Origin: Bradyrhizobium sp.
GTDB lineage: Bacteria > Pseudomonadota > Alphaproteobacteria > Rhizobiales > Xanthobacteraceae
NCBI RefSeq assembly: GCF_004799405.1
Contig: NZ_SSMW01000113.1
Coordinates: 1 to 57,812, forward strand
DNA length: 57,812 nt
Direction of reading: 5' to 3'
Below are positions 31,442 to 39,941 of the stretch, piece after piece (the first letter of the stretch is position 1; each line of letters begins with the position of its first letter). Position numbers and translations under genes: made by a program. The notes below the pieces were generated by a model. The model was not told the origin of the DNA. It did no database searches and saw nothing but the letters and a program-made list of their open reading frames with translations.

Positions 31442-32239
31442 ATGAATGCTCCGGTGCCAGCGACTGAGGACCTGCTCTACGTCGTCGAGGACGGCATCGC
31501 CCGGCTGACCTTCAACCGTCCGCAGGCGCGCAATGCGCTGACCTTTGCGATGTACGAGCAGATGGCGGCGATCTGCGAAAGCGTCAACGCCGACCGCTCG
31601 ATCAAGGCGATGATCCTCACCGGCACCGGCGAGAAGGCTTTCGCCTCCGGCACCGACATTTCGCAATTCCGCGCCTTCAAGACCGCGCAGGATTCGCTCG
31701 ACTACGAGGCGCGGATCGACCGCGTGCTCGGCGCGCTGGAAACCTGCCGGGTGCCGACCATCGCCGCGATCGCCGGCGCCTGCACCGGTGGCGGGGCGGG
31801 GATCGCCGCCTGCTGCGATATCCGGATCGGCACCGCGTCAACCCGGATCGGCTTTCCGATTGCGCGTACGCTCGGCAATTGCCTGTCGATGACCAACATC
31901 AGCCGGTTGGTGTCGCTGATCGGACCGGCGCGAACCAAGGATTTGATCTTCAAGGCAAGGCTGGTCGAGGCCCCCGAGGCGCTCGCCCTGGGCCTGCTCA
32001 ATGAAGTGGTGCCCGACGTCGAGACGCTGCAGCGCCGCGCCAACGAGACCGCAAAGCTGGTGGCCAGCCATGCGCCGATCACGCTTGAGGTCACCAAGGA
32101 AGCGGTGCGCCGCATCCGGCGGACGCTCTCGCGCGACGAGGGCGAGGACCTCATCCTGCGCGCTTACATGAGCGAGGATTTCCGCGAAGGAATGGATGCC
32201 TTCCTCAACAAGCGCACGCCGAACTGGAAGGGCAAATAG
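31442..32239 (+). CDS. Enoyl-CoA hydratase/isomerase family protein (second copy)
   Basis: This 265-residue crotonase-fold protein has KAFASGTDISQFRAF for the first oxyanion loop and AGACTGGGAGIAACCDIRIGT for the second. The segment FPIARTLGNCLS replaces the usual catalytic Glu-rich stretch, so the reaction may differ from simple hydration. It is the last gene of the aminotransferase operon and is convergent with the glycan operon. Its role beside glyoxylate aminotransferases is not obvious. Confidence 0.85.
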   Translation: MNAPVPATEDLLYVVEDGIARLTFNRPQARNALTFAMYEQMAAICESVNADRSIKAMILTGTGEKAFASGTDISQFRAFKTAQDSLDYEARIDRVLGALETCRVPTIAAIAGACTGGGAGIAACCDIRIGTASTRIGFPIARTLGNCLSMTNISRLVSLIGPARTKDLIFKARLVEAPEALALGLLNEVVPDVETLQRRANETAKLVASHAPITLEVTKEAVRRIRRTLSRDEGEDLILRAYMSEDFREGMDAFLNKRTPNWKGK

Positions 32240-32251
32240 GCTCTCTTCGCG

Positions 32252-33841
32252 TCAGCGGCGCGGTTGCACGCTCGTCACTTTCCACAGCGTGCAGGACTGA
32301 TCGTCGGTAGCGCCGAGTTTCTCGGCAACGACGTCCCGGGTGGTTCTCAGGTTGTGAAACCAGGCCCGGCCGGATTGTTCGATGGCGAGGAATTGCGGGA
32401 AATTCCTCACGATATCCTCGGTGGGCATGACCGCGGGCATCGGCCCCCATTTCTGCAGGCTTCGCATGATATTGTAATCCACGGCGTTGCCTCTGGCGCG
32501 CTCGGGATAGTTCAACACCACATCCCAATCCAGCGGGAAGCGGTACGCCTCGCGGTGATTTGCGTAGGTTGCGCGGGGCAGGAAGACGTGCGGAGATTCC
32601 GCGATCACCGGCATGTCCCCGTTGACGAAACCGGTTTCGAAGGCGGTTCCGGCGCTGTTGGAGCAGGGCACGTCGTTGTGAAACGGATCTCGGGAGAGCA
32701 TCACCGCGCTCAGCAGCAGCGGCGGAACGACGGCCGCATAGACGGCAAGGCTCGCCGGGTCCTCGAGGCGCTGCCGCGCCAGCCGCGTCAGCCATTCGCA
32801 GAACGCGATATGGAGCGCAAAGCCGACGATCAGTTGGGGCGTGAAATACCGGGGCACAAACAGCGGAAACAGCGCCACCGACACGGTCCATGCCGCCAGC
32901 GTGAAACCGGATATTCCGATTAACACCAGCGCGAGATATCGGAGCGGTTGCCATGCCGGGTCGCTGAAAACCGTGCGCAACTGCAATCCGCCGCGTCTGA
33001 GGCCGGCGACCGCCGCGCTCGCAAGGCAGCCCAGTTCCACGATCGCAATCCACATCGACAATTTCGATGCGAACAGGCTTTCGAGCAGATCGGGAAGGCC
33101 CGGAGGGCCGACCCACATATAGGGCCGGCCCACCGCGCTCTGCTGGACAAAGAACGGCATCCAGGCTGCCAGCACCACGATCGCGGGGATGACGGCAACG
33201 GCGATACGCCGCCAATGGGGCCATCCGTCTTGAGGCTGGCTGAGCCCGCCGGCGAGCGCGATGCAGCCGACATAGACGATGCCAAACGTGTGCGCCAGCG
33301 TCAGTCCCGCATAAAGGAGCGCGAGCGCGGCGACGTCGCGGGGCCGGTGGCGTTCGATCAGGCGCTGCTGAAATAGCACGGCGAGCGCTGCCATGAAAAA
33401 GTACAGCGCGTAGGTTCGCAGTTCGACCGCGATATGGATCAGGTTGTCGTTCAGCGCAGCGAACAGGAACGTGCCGATCCAGCACGCCGTCGCGGACGCA
33501 GCCCGCCGGCTTACGCGATAGAGCGCTATGGTCGCGGCCATCGTCAGCGCCAGATTTGTCAGTTCGAGCGCCGCGACTGACGATACCGCGCGCGGCATCG
33601 CATGGACGATCAGCCATGCGGCGGTGAGATAAAGCGGCGGGTTGCCGTCGATGCCGGCGATGATTCCGGACCAGAGTCTAGGGAGGCTATCGGCCTGAAC
33701 CAGAGTCATTGTCAGGAGTTCGTCGAGCCACAGCGGGCCGGCCAGCGACCGGAACGCGAAGATCGCGATTGCGCAACAGGCGAGAAGCAAAGATGCCGCC
33801 CGCAGTGCCCGCGTCACCCGGATTGTGCCGGCATCATCCAT
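32252..33841 (-). CDS. GT-C membrane glycosyltransferase (PMT/GT39-like)
   Basis: This 529-residue integral membrane protein has about ten membrane helices and an early extracytoplasmic loop with PLWLDELLTM, followed by GNPPLY. That pattern marks the acidic catalytic site of polyprenyl-phosphate-dependent GT-C enzymes such as PMT and ArnT. The about 130-residue C-terminal part is soluble and would lie in the periplasm. It would take a sugar from polyprenyl phosphate and transfer it to a lipid, glycan or protein acceptor. It is the last gene of the 8-gene operon, 39 bases after the C-methyltransferase stop. The donor is presumably made by the GT2 at 37848. Confidence 0.8.
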   Translation of the reverse strand: MDDAGTIRVTRALRAASLLLACCAIAIFAFRSLAGPLWLDELLTMTLVQADSLPRLWSGIIAGIDGNPPLYLTAAWLIVHAMPRAVSSVAALELTNLALTMAATIALYRVSRRAASATACWIGTFLFAALNDNLIHIAVELRTYALYFFMAALAVLFQQRLIERHRPRDVAALALLYAGLTLAHTFGIVYVGCIALAGGLSQPQDGWPHWRRIAVAVIPAIVVLAAWMPFFVQQSAVGRPYMWVGPPGLPDLLESLFASKLSMWIAIVELGCLASAAVAGLRRGGLQLRTVFSDPAWQPLRYLALVLIGISGFTLAAWTVSVALFPLFVPRYFTPQLIVGFALHIAFCEWLTRLARQRLEDPASLAVYAAVVPPLLLSAVMLSRDPFHNDVPCSNSAGTAFETGFVNGDMPVIAESPHVFLPRATYANHREAYRFPLDWDVVLNYPERARGNAVDYNIMRSLQKWGPMPAVMPTEDIVRNFPQFLAIEQSGRAWFHNLRTTRDVVAEKLGATDDQSCTLWKVTSVQPRR

Positions 33842-33880
33842 CGGATACTTGTCCGGCGGCGCCGCTCGCCTGCGGTTGCG

Positions 33881-35149
33881 TCAAAGCACCCTCGGCACCG
33901 GCAATGGCGTCACCAGCATGCCTTTGTAGCCCTTGGCGCGCAGCTTCGGCGCCAACTCATCTGCGATGTGCCAGGAAAGAATGATGGCGCAGTCCGGCTG
34001 ATCTCTGAACAGCCGGCTTTCCTCGACCACGGGGATCAGCGTGCCCGGCATGCATTTTCCGATTTTCAGCGAGCCCTCGATCTCGCAGACATAGTCGATG
34101 ATCGCCGAATCCAGTCCGACATAATTGATCAGCGTCGAGGCGCGCGAAGGCGCGCTGATGCCGCAGATCCGGCCGTCCTTTTCCTTGACGTCGCGGATCA
34201 GCGCATGAAGCCGTTCCTTCGAGAGCATGACGTCGTGGCGGAAGGTGACGAGGCGTCGGCGCATTGCCTCGCCGGTGGGCTCGCCGGCAAGCATTTCCTT
34301 CACGCTGGCCTGTACCGGCCGCGTCCCCTTGCGCGCCGCATAAACCCGGATCGATCCGCCATGGGTCGGTATCTTGCGGGCGTGAAACACTTCGAGCCCG
34401 TGCATGCCGAGCAGGTAAGCGAGGCTCCCGACGGTGTAGTGCCGCAGATGTTCGTGATAGACGGTGTCGTATTGCAGGTCGTCGAGCAGGCCGATCAGGT
34501 AATGCGATTCCGAGATGAACACGCCGTCGGGCGCCAGCATTTCCACAATGCCGTCGACGATCGCATGGACGTCCTCGATATGTGCAAAACAATTGGCGGC
34601 GGTGATCACCTTGGCGGCACCGTGTTTTTCCCTGACTTCGCGCGCGACTTCACGGGAGAAGTAGCGTTGCAGCGTCGGAATGCCGCGATCATTGGCGATC
34701 TTCGAAACGTCGGTCGGCTCGATGCCTAGAATGCGATGGCCGCCGTTCTGGAAGTTCGAGATCAGCGTGCCGTCATTGGAGCCGATGTCGACCACCAGGT
34801 CGTCTTTCTTGAGCCCGAGCATGCCGGAGGATTCGGCATAGAGACCGGCGAAATTGTCGCGCAGGATCCGGGTCATGCCGCTGGTGTAGGGATATTCCGG
34901 CGGGAAGATGATCTCGGGATCGACGGCAACGCCGAGCTGCACTAGTTCGCAATTCGTGCAATGCATCAGGTTGGTCGGAAACCAGATCTGCTGTTTTTGG
35001 ACGGCGCCGACCGCCACCATCTGGTTTACCGGCGGCATGTAGCCCAGCGACAGCACGGTCTCCAGCGGCTCATGGCCGCAGATCTGGCAGCATTCGACCG
35101 GGACACTTCCGCCGCTACCGGCACCGCGCGCGACTTTTGTGGGGAACAC
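33881..35149 (-). CDS. Zinc-containing C-methyltransferase, sugar type (NovU/TylC3-like)
   Basis: This 422-residue SAM-dependent enzyme has three parts: an N-terminal zinc-binding domain (C21, C24, C64 and C67), a Rossmann methyltransferase core with VVDIGSNDGT at about 119-128, and a C-terminal domain with the SAPSRASTLINY stretch. This three-part plan is that of C-methyltransferases that act on NDP-4-keto-6-deoxy sugars (NovU, TylC3 and EvaC; known). GGAG lies 8 bases before GTG 35149, which I take as start; the frame is open far upstream into the epimerase gene, but that part is not credible. It may make a branched sugar for this operon. Confidence 0.85.
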   Translation of the reverse strand: MFPTKVARGAGSGGSVPVECCQICGHEPLETVLSLGYMPPVNQMVAVGAVQKQQIWFPTNLMHCTNCELVQLGVAVDPEIIFPPEYPYTSGMTRILRDNFAGLYAESSGMLGLKKDDLVVDIGSNDGTLISNFQNGGHRILGIEPTDVSKIANDRGIPTLQRYFSREVAREVREKHGAAKVITAANCFAHIEDVHAIVDGIVEMLAPDGVFISESHYLIGLLDDLQYDTVYHEHLRHYTVGSLAYLLGMHGLEVFHARKIPTHGGSIRVYAARKGTRPVQASVKEMLAGEPTGEAMRRRLVTFRHDVMLSKERLHALIRDVKEKDGRICGISAPSRASTLINYVGLDSAIIDYVCEIEGSLKIGKCMPGTLIPVVEESRLFRDQPDCAIILSWHIADELAPKLRAKGYKGMLVTPLPVPRVL

Positions 35150-35186
35150 GGCAATATCTCCTGGGGGCCTGGCCCGGTGCAATCGT

Positions 35187-36164
35187 TTAGCTCCGCGGCG
35201 CGAGGTTTTCGTTAGCCCAATACCAGTCGATGGTCGGGGCGAGACCCTGGGCCAGCGATACCTTCGGCTTGTAGCCGAGCTTTCCAAGCTTGGCGATATC
35301 GGGGCAACGGCGGTCGGTGGCTCCAGCCGGCGCCGGCGTTGCGATCAATTCGATCTGGCGGCCGCCATGGGCCGCGACGCGCGCGGCGAGATCGGCGATG
35401 GTTACCTCTTCGGTGGTTCCGACATGATAGATGCCGAGGTGCGCACCCTTGTCCCGCATCACCAGCACGCCGGCGACCAGGTCGTCGACGTGGCAGAAGC
35501 TGCGGGTCTGCCGGCCATCGCCCTGCATCTGGAACGGCAACTTGCCGGAAGGTTGCTTCGCGGCGACCGCCTTGACGCGCCTTGCGAACTGCGGAATCAC
35601 GTGTTCCCAGCCCATGTCGGGCCCGTACACATTGTGCGGCCGGAAGATCAGCACGCGATCGAAGAACTTGCGGCCGTAATTGATCGCCATCAGCTCGCTG
35701 ATGATCTTGCCGCCGCCATAGGAGTAGCGCGGATTGGTCGGGTCGGGCACCAGCAGCGGCGCGGTCTCGTCGGTCGGGACGTGCGGCGGCGTCTGGTAGA
35801 CTTCCGAACTCGATGCCAGGATCAGTTTGCCGATGCCTTCGCTGCGGCAGGCATCGATCACGTTGACCATGCCTTTGACGCCGACGTCGAGCACGAGCTC
35901 CGGGGCGCTGTAGAAAAATTCCGTGCCGTTGACGAAAGCGAGGTGATGCACCTCGTCGACGCCACGCACGGCCTGTGTCACCACGGCGGCATCGCGGATA
36001 TCGCCGCCGATGAATTCGATGTCGCCTTCGACCTCTTTCAGGCGGCGCGGCGCGCCGCGCGAATTGTCATCCAGCACACGCACGGCGTGGCCCTGCTTCA
36101 GCAGCGCCTTGACGAGCGCCGAGCCGATAAAACCGCTGCCGCCGGTGACCAATATGGAGCTCAC
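35187..36164 (-). CDS. NAD-dependent sugar epimerase/dehydratase (extended SDR)
   Basis: This 325-residue enzyme has the NAD motif GGSGFIG at residues 8-14, a Ser patch at 118-120 and the catalytic pair Y149 and K153 (YGGGK). It fits extended-SDR epimerases, dehydratases and decarboxylases acting on nucleotide sugars; the closest type cannot be chosen from the sequence alone. The GTG start at 36164 overlaps the stop of the upstream gene. With the nucleotide-sugar dehydrogenase in the same operon, it could be a UDP-uronate-processing enzyme. Confidence 0.87.
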   Translation of the reverse strand: MSSILVTGGSGFIGSALVKALLKQGHAVRVLDDNSRGAPRRLKEVEGDIEFIGGDIRDAAVVTQAVRGVDEVHHLAFVNGTEFFYSAPELVLDVGVKGMVNVIDACRSEGIGKLILASSSEVYQTPPHVPTDETAPLLVPDPTNPRYSYGGGKIISELMAINYGRKFFDRVLIFRPHNVYGPDMGWEHVIPQFARRVKAVAAKQPSGKLPFQMQGDGRQTRSFCHVDDLVAGVLVMRDKGAHLGIYHVGTTEEVTIADLAARVAAHGGRQIELIATPAPAGATDRRCPDIAKLGKLGYKPKVSLAQGLAPTIDWYWANENLAPRS

Positions 36165-37222
36165 GCCCGCTTGTCCCCCGATTCGGGCTCCACGTCGAGC
36201 CAGCAGCCGCCTTTATGGGCGCGGCGGGCGGTGTCGAGCAGCGTTTGAACGCGATAGCCCTCGGCAAATCCGGGCCAGCCGGCGCGGCCTTGAGAGATGG
36301 CATCGAGGAAATCGGCCGCAAGGCGGGATACCGGCGCGATCCGGCCATCCTGGGGGAAGGCCCGATCGACGGAGTCGCCGATTTCGACCTTGGCGAACGC
36401 CGTCGCCGGCCGCTGCGCCAGCCGGAGTTCGAAGCCGCGCATATAGTCCGATGTCTCATTCGCCAGTGTCAGGCTGCCATCCTCGCCATAGAACTCAAGA
36501 CGATGGCCGGAACCAAGATAGGACGCGCAGCTTACGGCGAGGCTGGCGGATGCGCCCGAGCATAACGCCATGTTGACGCCGGCGTTGGTTTCCGTGGCCG
36601 GTGCGTCGGGCAGGCCCGACAGCCGCGCCGACAGTCCCGAGATCGGGCCGCACAGCCATTCGATATAATGGAAACTGTGGCTGACGAAGTTTCCGAGCAC
36701 GCCGCCGCCGTCTCCGCCATGCGCCCTCCAGTTGCCGATCCGCATCCGCGTGGTCTGATTCTCGACGTTCCAGTTCACGGCGACGTGACGCAACCGGCCT
36801 AGGGCACCCTGTTCCAGCAGCAACTTCGCCTTGCGCCATGCCAGGATCGCGGAAAAATTGAAATCGACCATGGCTGCCCGGCCGCTGCCTTCGGCGGCCC
36901 TCAGCATGGCCGCGGCGCGCTGCAGATCGGCGGCCATCGGTTTCTCGGCGAACACCGGCTTGCCCAGTTCGAGCGCACGCAGGGCTATCGCGTGCTGCAG
37001 GGCCGGAGGTGTTGCAATGGTGACGGCGTCGACATCCGGATGTTCGACGAGATCGATCCAGCTACCGAAAGACAGTGGAATGTTCGCGGCATGCGCCAGC
37101 TCGGCGGTACGCGCCGAATCGGTGCCGGCCAGGGCAATCACCTCGCAGCGCGGGTCCAGCCGGAAAGCCGGAAGATGGACGAGGCGCCCGTAATTGCAGC
37201 CGACAATTCCGATCCGTATCAC
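36161..37222 (-). CDS. Gfo/Idh/MocA-family oxidoreductase
   Basis: This 353-residue NAD(P)-dependent enzyme has a Rossmann start (RIGIVGCNYGR) and the EKP signature at 93-95 (catalytic Lys). The C-terminal substrate domain follows the family plan. It probably oxidises or reduces C3 of a sugar or sugar nucleotide. GCAGGAG lies before GTG 37222, so I reject the longer frame to 37300. It follows the NUDIX gene after 80 bases that contain a strong hairpin and overlaps the next gene by 4 bases. Confidence 0.86.
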   Translation of the reverse strand: MIRIGIVGCNYGRLVHLPAFRLDPRCEVIALAGTDSARTAELAHAANIPLSFGSWIDLVEHPDVDAVTIATPPALQHAIALRALELGKPVFAEKPMAADLQRAAAMLRAAEGSGRAAMVDFNFSAILAWRKAKLLLEQGALGRLRHVAVNWNVENQTTRMRIGNWRAHGGDGGGVLGNFVSHSFHYIEWLCGPISGLSARLSGLPDAPATETNAGVNMALCSGASASLAVSCASYLGSGHRLEFYGEDGSLTLANETSDYMRGFELRLAQRPATAFAKVEIGDSVDRAFPQDGRIAPVSRLAADFLDAISQGRAGWPGFAEGYRVQTLLDTARRAHKGGCWLDVEPESGDKRA

Positions 37223-37264
37223 GAGGGCTCCTGCAGTGATTTCTGGATATGGGCACCAGGGCCG

Positions 37265-37285
37265 TGCCGCCGCGATGCGGCGGCA
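37265..37285 (-). other. Strong 9-bp hairpin inside the glycan operon
   Basis: TGCCGCCGC (37265-37273) pairs perfectly with GCGGCGGCA (37277-37285) around a GAT loop. It sits between the NUDIX stop and the oxidoreductase start. No T-run follows in the direction of transcription, so it is not a canonical terminator; it may partly stop transcription or protect mRNA ends, splitting the operon in two. Confidence 0.5.
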
Positions 37286-37302
37286 AAACGATACGGCCAA
37301 TA

Positions 37303-37851
37303 TTATTTAAGCGCGATGAAGTTCCGCAGCTCCGCCAGCAGCAATGCACCCAAATGCAGTTGAGAATTGAATTCTCCCGACTTGATCATCGCAACCAGTT
37401 CAGACGGGGTCGCCAATTCGACGGCAACACCCGGTTCGGGCGTGAAATTGTCGATACGGCGCTCAGTTTGCAGAAAATAGGAATGCAGCCGGTTGCTCAA
37501 GCGTCCGGTGCAGGGCGCGGTTGTTCCCAAGGGATAGATGGCGCCCGTGGGATATCCGGTTTCTTCGAGCAGTTCGCGCTGGCAGCCGATCGCTGGATCT
37601 TCGCCGGGTTCAGCGAGGCCGGCGGGCAGTTCGAGCGTAAATGCCTCCAGCGCCGGCCGATACTGCCGCACCAGCGGGAAGCGGCCATCCGGCGTCAACG
37701 CGACGATGGCGAGATAATCGAGCTGGCCGATCGCATGATAGGTCTGTGCCGGTTGGTTTGGCGCGAATTCAACCTCACGGGTGATGATATCGATCCAGGG
37801 CGAGACGGCGGTGGTTTGCCGGGATTTGATCCTCGGCCATGACTGGTTCAT
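37303..37851 (-). CDS. NUDIX hydrolase (ADP-ribose/ADP-sugar pyrophosphatase type)
   Basis: This 182-residue hydrolase has a perfect Nudix box at residues 78-100 (G78, E84, R92, E93, E96, E97 and G99). The preceding RQYRPALEAFTLELPAG matches the ADP-ribose/ADP-sugar pyrophosphatase subgroup, which cleaves nucleoside-diphosphate sugars. The ATG overlaps the stop of the GT2 gene by 4 bases, so it belongs to the operon. It could act as quality control that removes unwanted nucleotide sugars, or process the pathway's own donor. Confidence 0.87.
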   Translation of the reverse strand: MNQSWPRIKSRQTTAVSPWIDIITREVEFAPNQPAQTYHAIGQLDYLAIVALTPDGRFPLVRQYRPALEAFTLELPAGLAEPGEDPAIGCQRELLEETGYPTGAIYPLGTTAPCTGRLSNRLHSYFLQTERRIDNFTPEPGVAVELATPSELVAMIKSGEFNSQLHLGALLLAELRNFIALK

Positions 37852-38660
37852 GCGGACAGTTCCCGCCGGATTTTCAATGCCACCGTCGCTGACGGGCGGC
37901 GAAGAAAGGTGGTCGCAAAGGCGTAGCGATACCAGCGCAGATAGGCCGGCAGCCATTTCAATACGCGGAACCGGCTGGTGCCGTGCTGGCGTTCAAACCA
38001 GCGCGCCGGTACCTCGCCGACGCGCCAGCCAAGCCGGTGCGCTTTTACCAGCAGTTCGATGCTGTAGCAGAAACCCTGATCCGACTCGATATCGATCTGT
38101 TCGATGACCCTTCGCGAAAACATCCGAAAGCCGCTGGTGGGATCTCTGGTCGGAACGGCTGCGATGTAGTGCAGGGTGAATGCCGCGGTTCGCACCAGCG
38201 CAGCCTTCAGCCATGGACAGCCCTGCATGGTGCCGCCGGGCATGAAACGGCTGGCACAGACCACGTCGCAGCCGCCGCGCATCAATGCGGCCATCGAATC
38301 GATGATGCCGGCATTGAAGTCGTCGTCGGCCGGATACACCACGACCATGGGAGCCGTGCTGACCGCAAATCCGGCAAGTACCGCGCCATGCGCGCCGCGG
38401 CCGAGATTACGGACGAACATGATATCCAGTTTCGCCCAGTCCCCAGGGTTGTTGCGGATGGCGGGCAACGTGTCGTCGTCTTCGCTGTCATAGCAGATCA
38501 GCACCCGCGCCGGTGTCCTGATCTCGCGCGCCAAGGCGCCGAGCGTCATGCGGATGTTGGCACCCTCGTTATAGACGGGAATGACAAGGTCGATCTGTGG
38601 GGCCATCACATCGGGCTCGCGTTCGCCGATCGGATTTGGGACACATTCGGTTTCCGTCAT
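37848..38660 (-). CDS. GT2 glycosyltransferase, dolichyl-phosphate-mannose-synthase-like
   Basis: This 270-residue enzyme has the GT-A fold: VIPVYNEGANIRMTL at about 26-40 and the acidic metal motif ADDD at 111-114 (D112, D113 and D114). TSGFRMFSRRVIEQI and the later FERQHGTSRF are DPM1/ArnC-type blocks. It should transfer a sugar from a nucleotide donor to polyprenyl phosphate at the cytoplasmic face. The C terminus lacks the membrane helices present in ArnC, so attachment may be by the basic tail. It sits between the sugar dehydrogenase (18-base gap) and NUDIX genes (4-base overlap). ATG 38606 is an alternative start. Confidence 0.85.
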   Translation of the reverse strand: MTETECVPNPIGEREPDVMAPQIDLVIPVYNEGANIRMTLGALAREIRTPARVLICYDSEDDDTLPAIRNNPGDWAKLDIMFVRNLGRGAHGAVLAGFAVSTAPMVVVYPADDDFNAGIIDSMAALMRGGCDVVCASRFMPGGTMQGCPWLKAALVRTAAFTLHYIAAVPTRDPTSGFRMFSRRVIEQIDIESDQGFCYSIELLVKAHRLGWRVGEVPARWFERQHGTSRFRVLKWLPAYLRWYRYAFATTFLRRPSATVALKIRRELSA

Positions 38661-38678
38661 CGATCGCCGGCCGTCGAT

Positions 38679-39941
38679 CTAGATCGACGGCACCAGGGTG
38701 CTGTCGGCGAACTCGGGAGTATTCTGCAGCATTCCCCAGACGTCGATCACCGGTTTGCCCATCAGATCGGCGGTCCGGTAGAAGCCGTGCGGCGTGCAGA
38801 GGATGAGGATATCGCTGCGGGCGACGACTTCGTCGAACGGCAGCAGATCGGGATCGGCCGTGACGAAAGGATCGGTAGTCAGAACCTCGCGCGCGTAGCC
38901 GTTCAGCACTTTCTTGAACTTGTAGCTCAGCGAAGCCCGGATATCGTCGATCTCCGATTTGAAGGCCATACCCAGCAAGCCGACCGTCATCCTGCCGAGG
39001 TCGTAGCGGCGGCGCAGATCGTCGACAATGTGCAGCGGCAGCCCTTCATTGACCAGCATCGCGGCATTGCCGAGGCTGAATTCATTACGGGCGAAAGCCG
39101 TCAACTGCATCGTGTCCTTCATCAGGCACGGACCCGCCGCATAGCCGGGACTCGGGATATTCCTGGCGCGGGGATAATTGTGCTTCATCGCCTGCAGGAT
39201 GCGCTGATAGTCGAGGCCGGCGGACTTTGCGATCAGATAGAACTGGTTGGTGATGGCGAATTCGATGTAGCGATAGGCGTTGCCGAACAATTTGGCGAAT
39301 TCGGCCTCGATCGGATCCAGCACGACGATTTCCGGAGCGATGATTCGAAACAGCGCGGCGGCTTCTTCCGCGGCCTCCGCGGTCGTGCCGCTGACGATCT
39401 GCGGCATCCTGGCCAGTTCATCGACGCCGTGGCCTTGCACGATTCGTTCGGGACAGAAGGCGACCTTGAGACTGCGGCCTTGGCGCGTGAGGTAGGCATT
39501 GATCCAGTCGGTGGTGCCCGGATAGAGCGTCGAACGCAGCACCAGCAATTGTCCGTCGCGCAGATGCGGCAGCAGGACGTCGATACAGTCCTGGATGACC
39601 TGGCGCTCCGGATTGAGAAATTCATCGACCGGCGTTCCGATCGTGACGATCACCGGCCCCGAGCCGGAAATCTCGCCGGGATTGCTGGTGAAGGTCAGGC
39701 GTTTGTCGCGCAGCGCGCCGGTCAGCAGTTGTTCGGCGCCGTATTCGATAAAGGGCAGGCGGCCGCTCTTCAATGCGGCGAGATTGTCGAGGTTCAGGTC
39801 GTTGACGTTGACGCTGAGGCCTTTGGCGGCAAACGAAAGCACCAGGGGAATGCCGACATGCCCGGCGCCGCCCACAACGGTGAGATCCGCCGTGCGGGCG
39901 CCGGTCCGGCTGGCGATTTTGGGAAGTTCGGCAACTGTCAC
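38679..39941 (-). CDS. Nucleotide-sugar dehydrogenase (UDP-ManNAc/UDP-Glc dehydrogenase family)
   Basis: This 420-residue NAD-dependent enzyme oxidises C6 of a UDP sugar to the uronate in two steps. The Rossmann start TVVGGAGHVGIPL (about 21-33), the catalytic Cys C272 in GPCLMKD and the C-terminal Rossmann-like domain with LLGMAFKSEIDDIRAS are all present. Overall it is closer to WecC-type UDP-N-acetylmannosamine dehydrogenases than to Ugd, judged by length and motifs. The start is GTG 39941, which overlaps the methyltransferase stop by 4 bases. Confidence 0.88.
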   Translation of the reverse strand: MTVAELPKIASRTGARTADLTVVGGAGHVGIPLVLSFAAKGLSVNVNDLNLDNLAALKSGRLPFIEYGAEQLLTGALRDKRLTFTSNPGEISGSGPVIVTIGTPVDEFLNPERQVIQDCIDVLLPHLRDGQLLVLRSTLYPGTTDWINAYLTRQGRSLKVAFCPERIVQGHGVDELARMPQIVSGTTAEAAEEAAALFRIIAPEIVVLDPIEAEFAKLFGNAYRYIEFAITNQFYLIAKSAGLDYQRILQAMKHNYPRARNIPSPGYAAGPCLMKDTMQLTAFARNEFSLGNAAMLVNEGLPLHIVDDLRRRYDLGRMTVGLLGMAFKSEIDDIRASLSYKFKKVLNGYAREVLTTDPFVTADPDLLPFDEVVARSDILILCTPHGFYRTADLMGKPVIDVWGMLQNTPEFADSTLVPSI

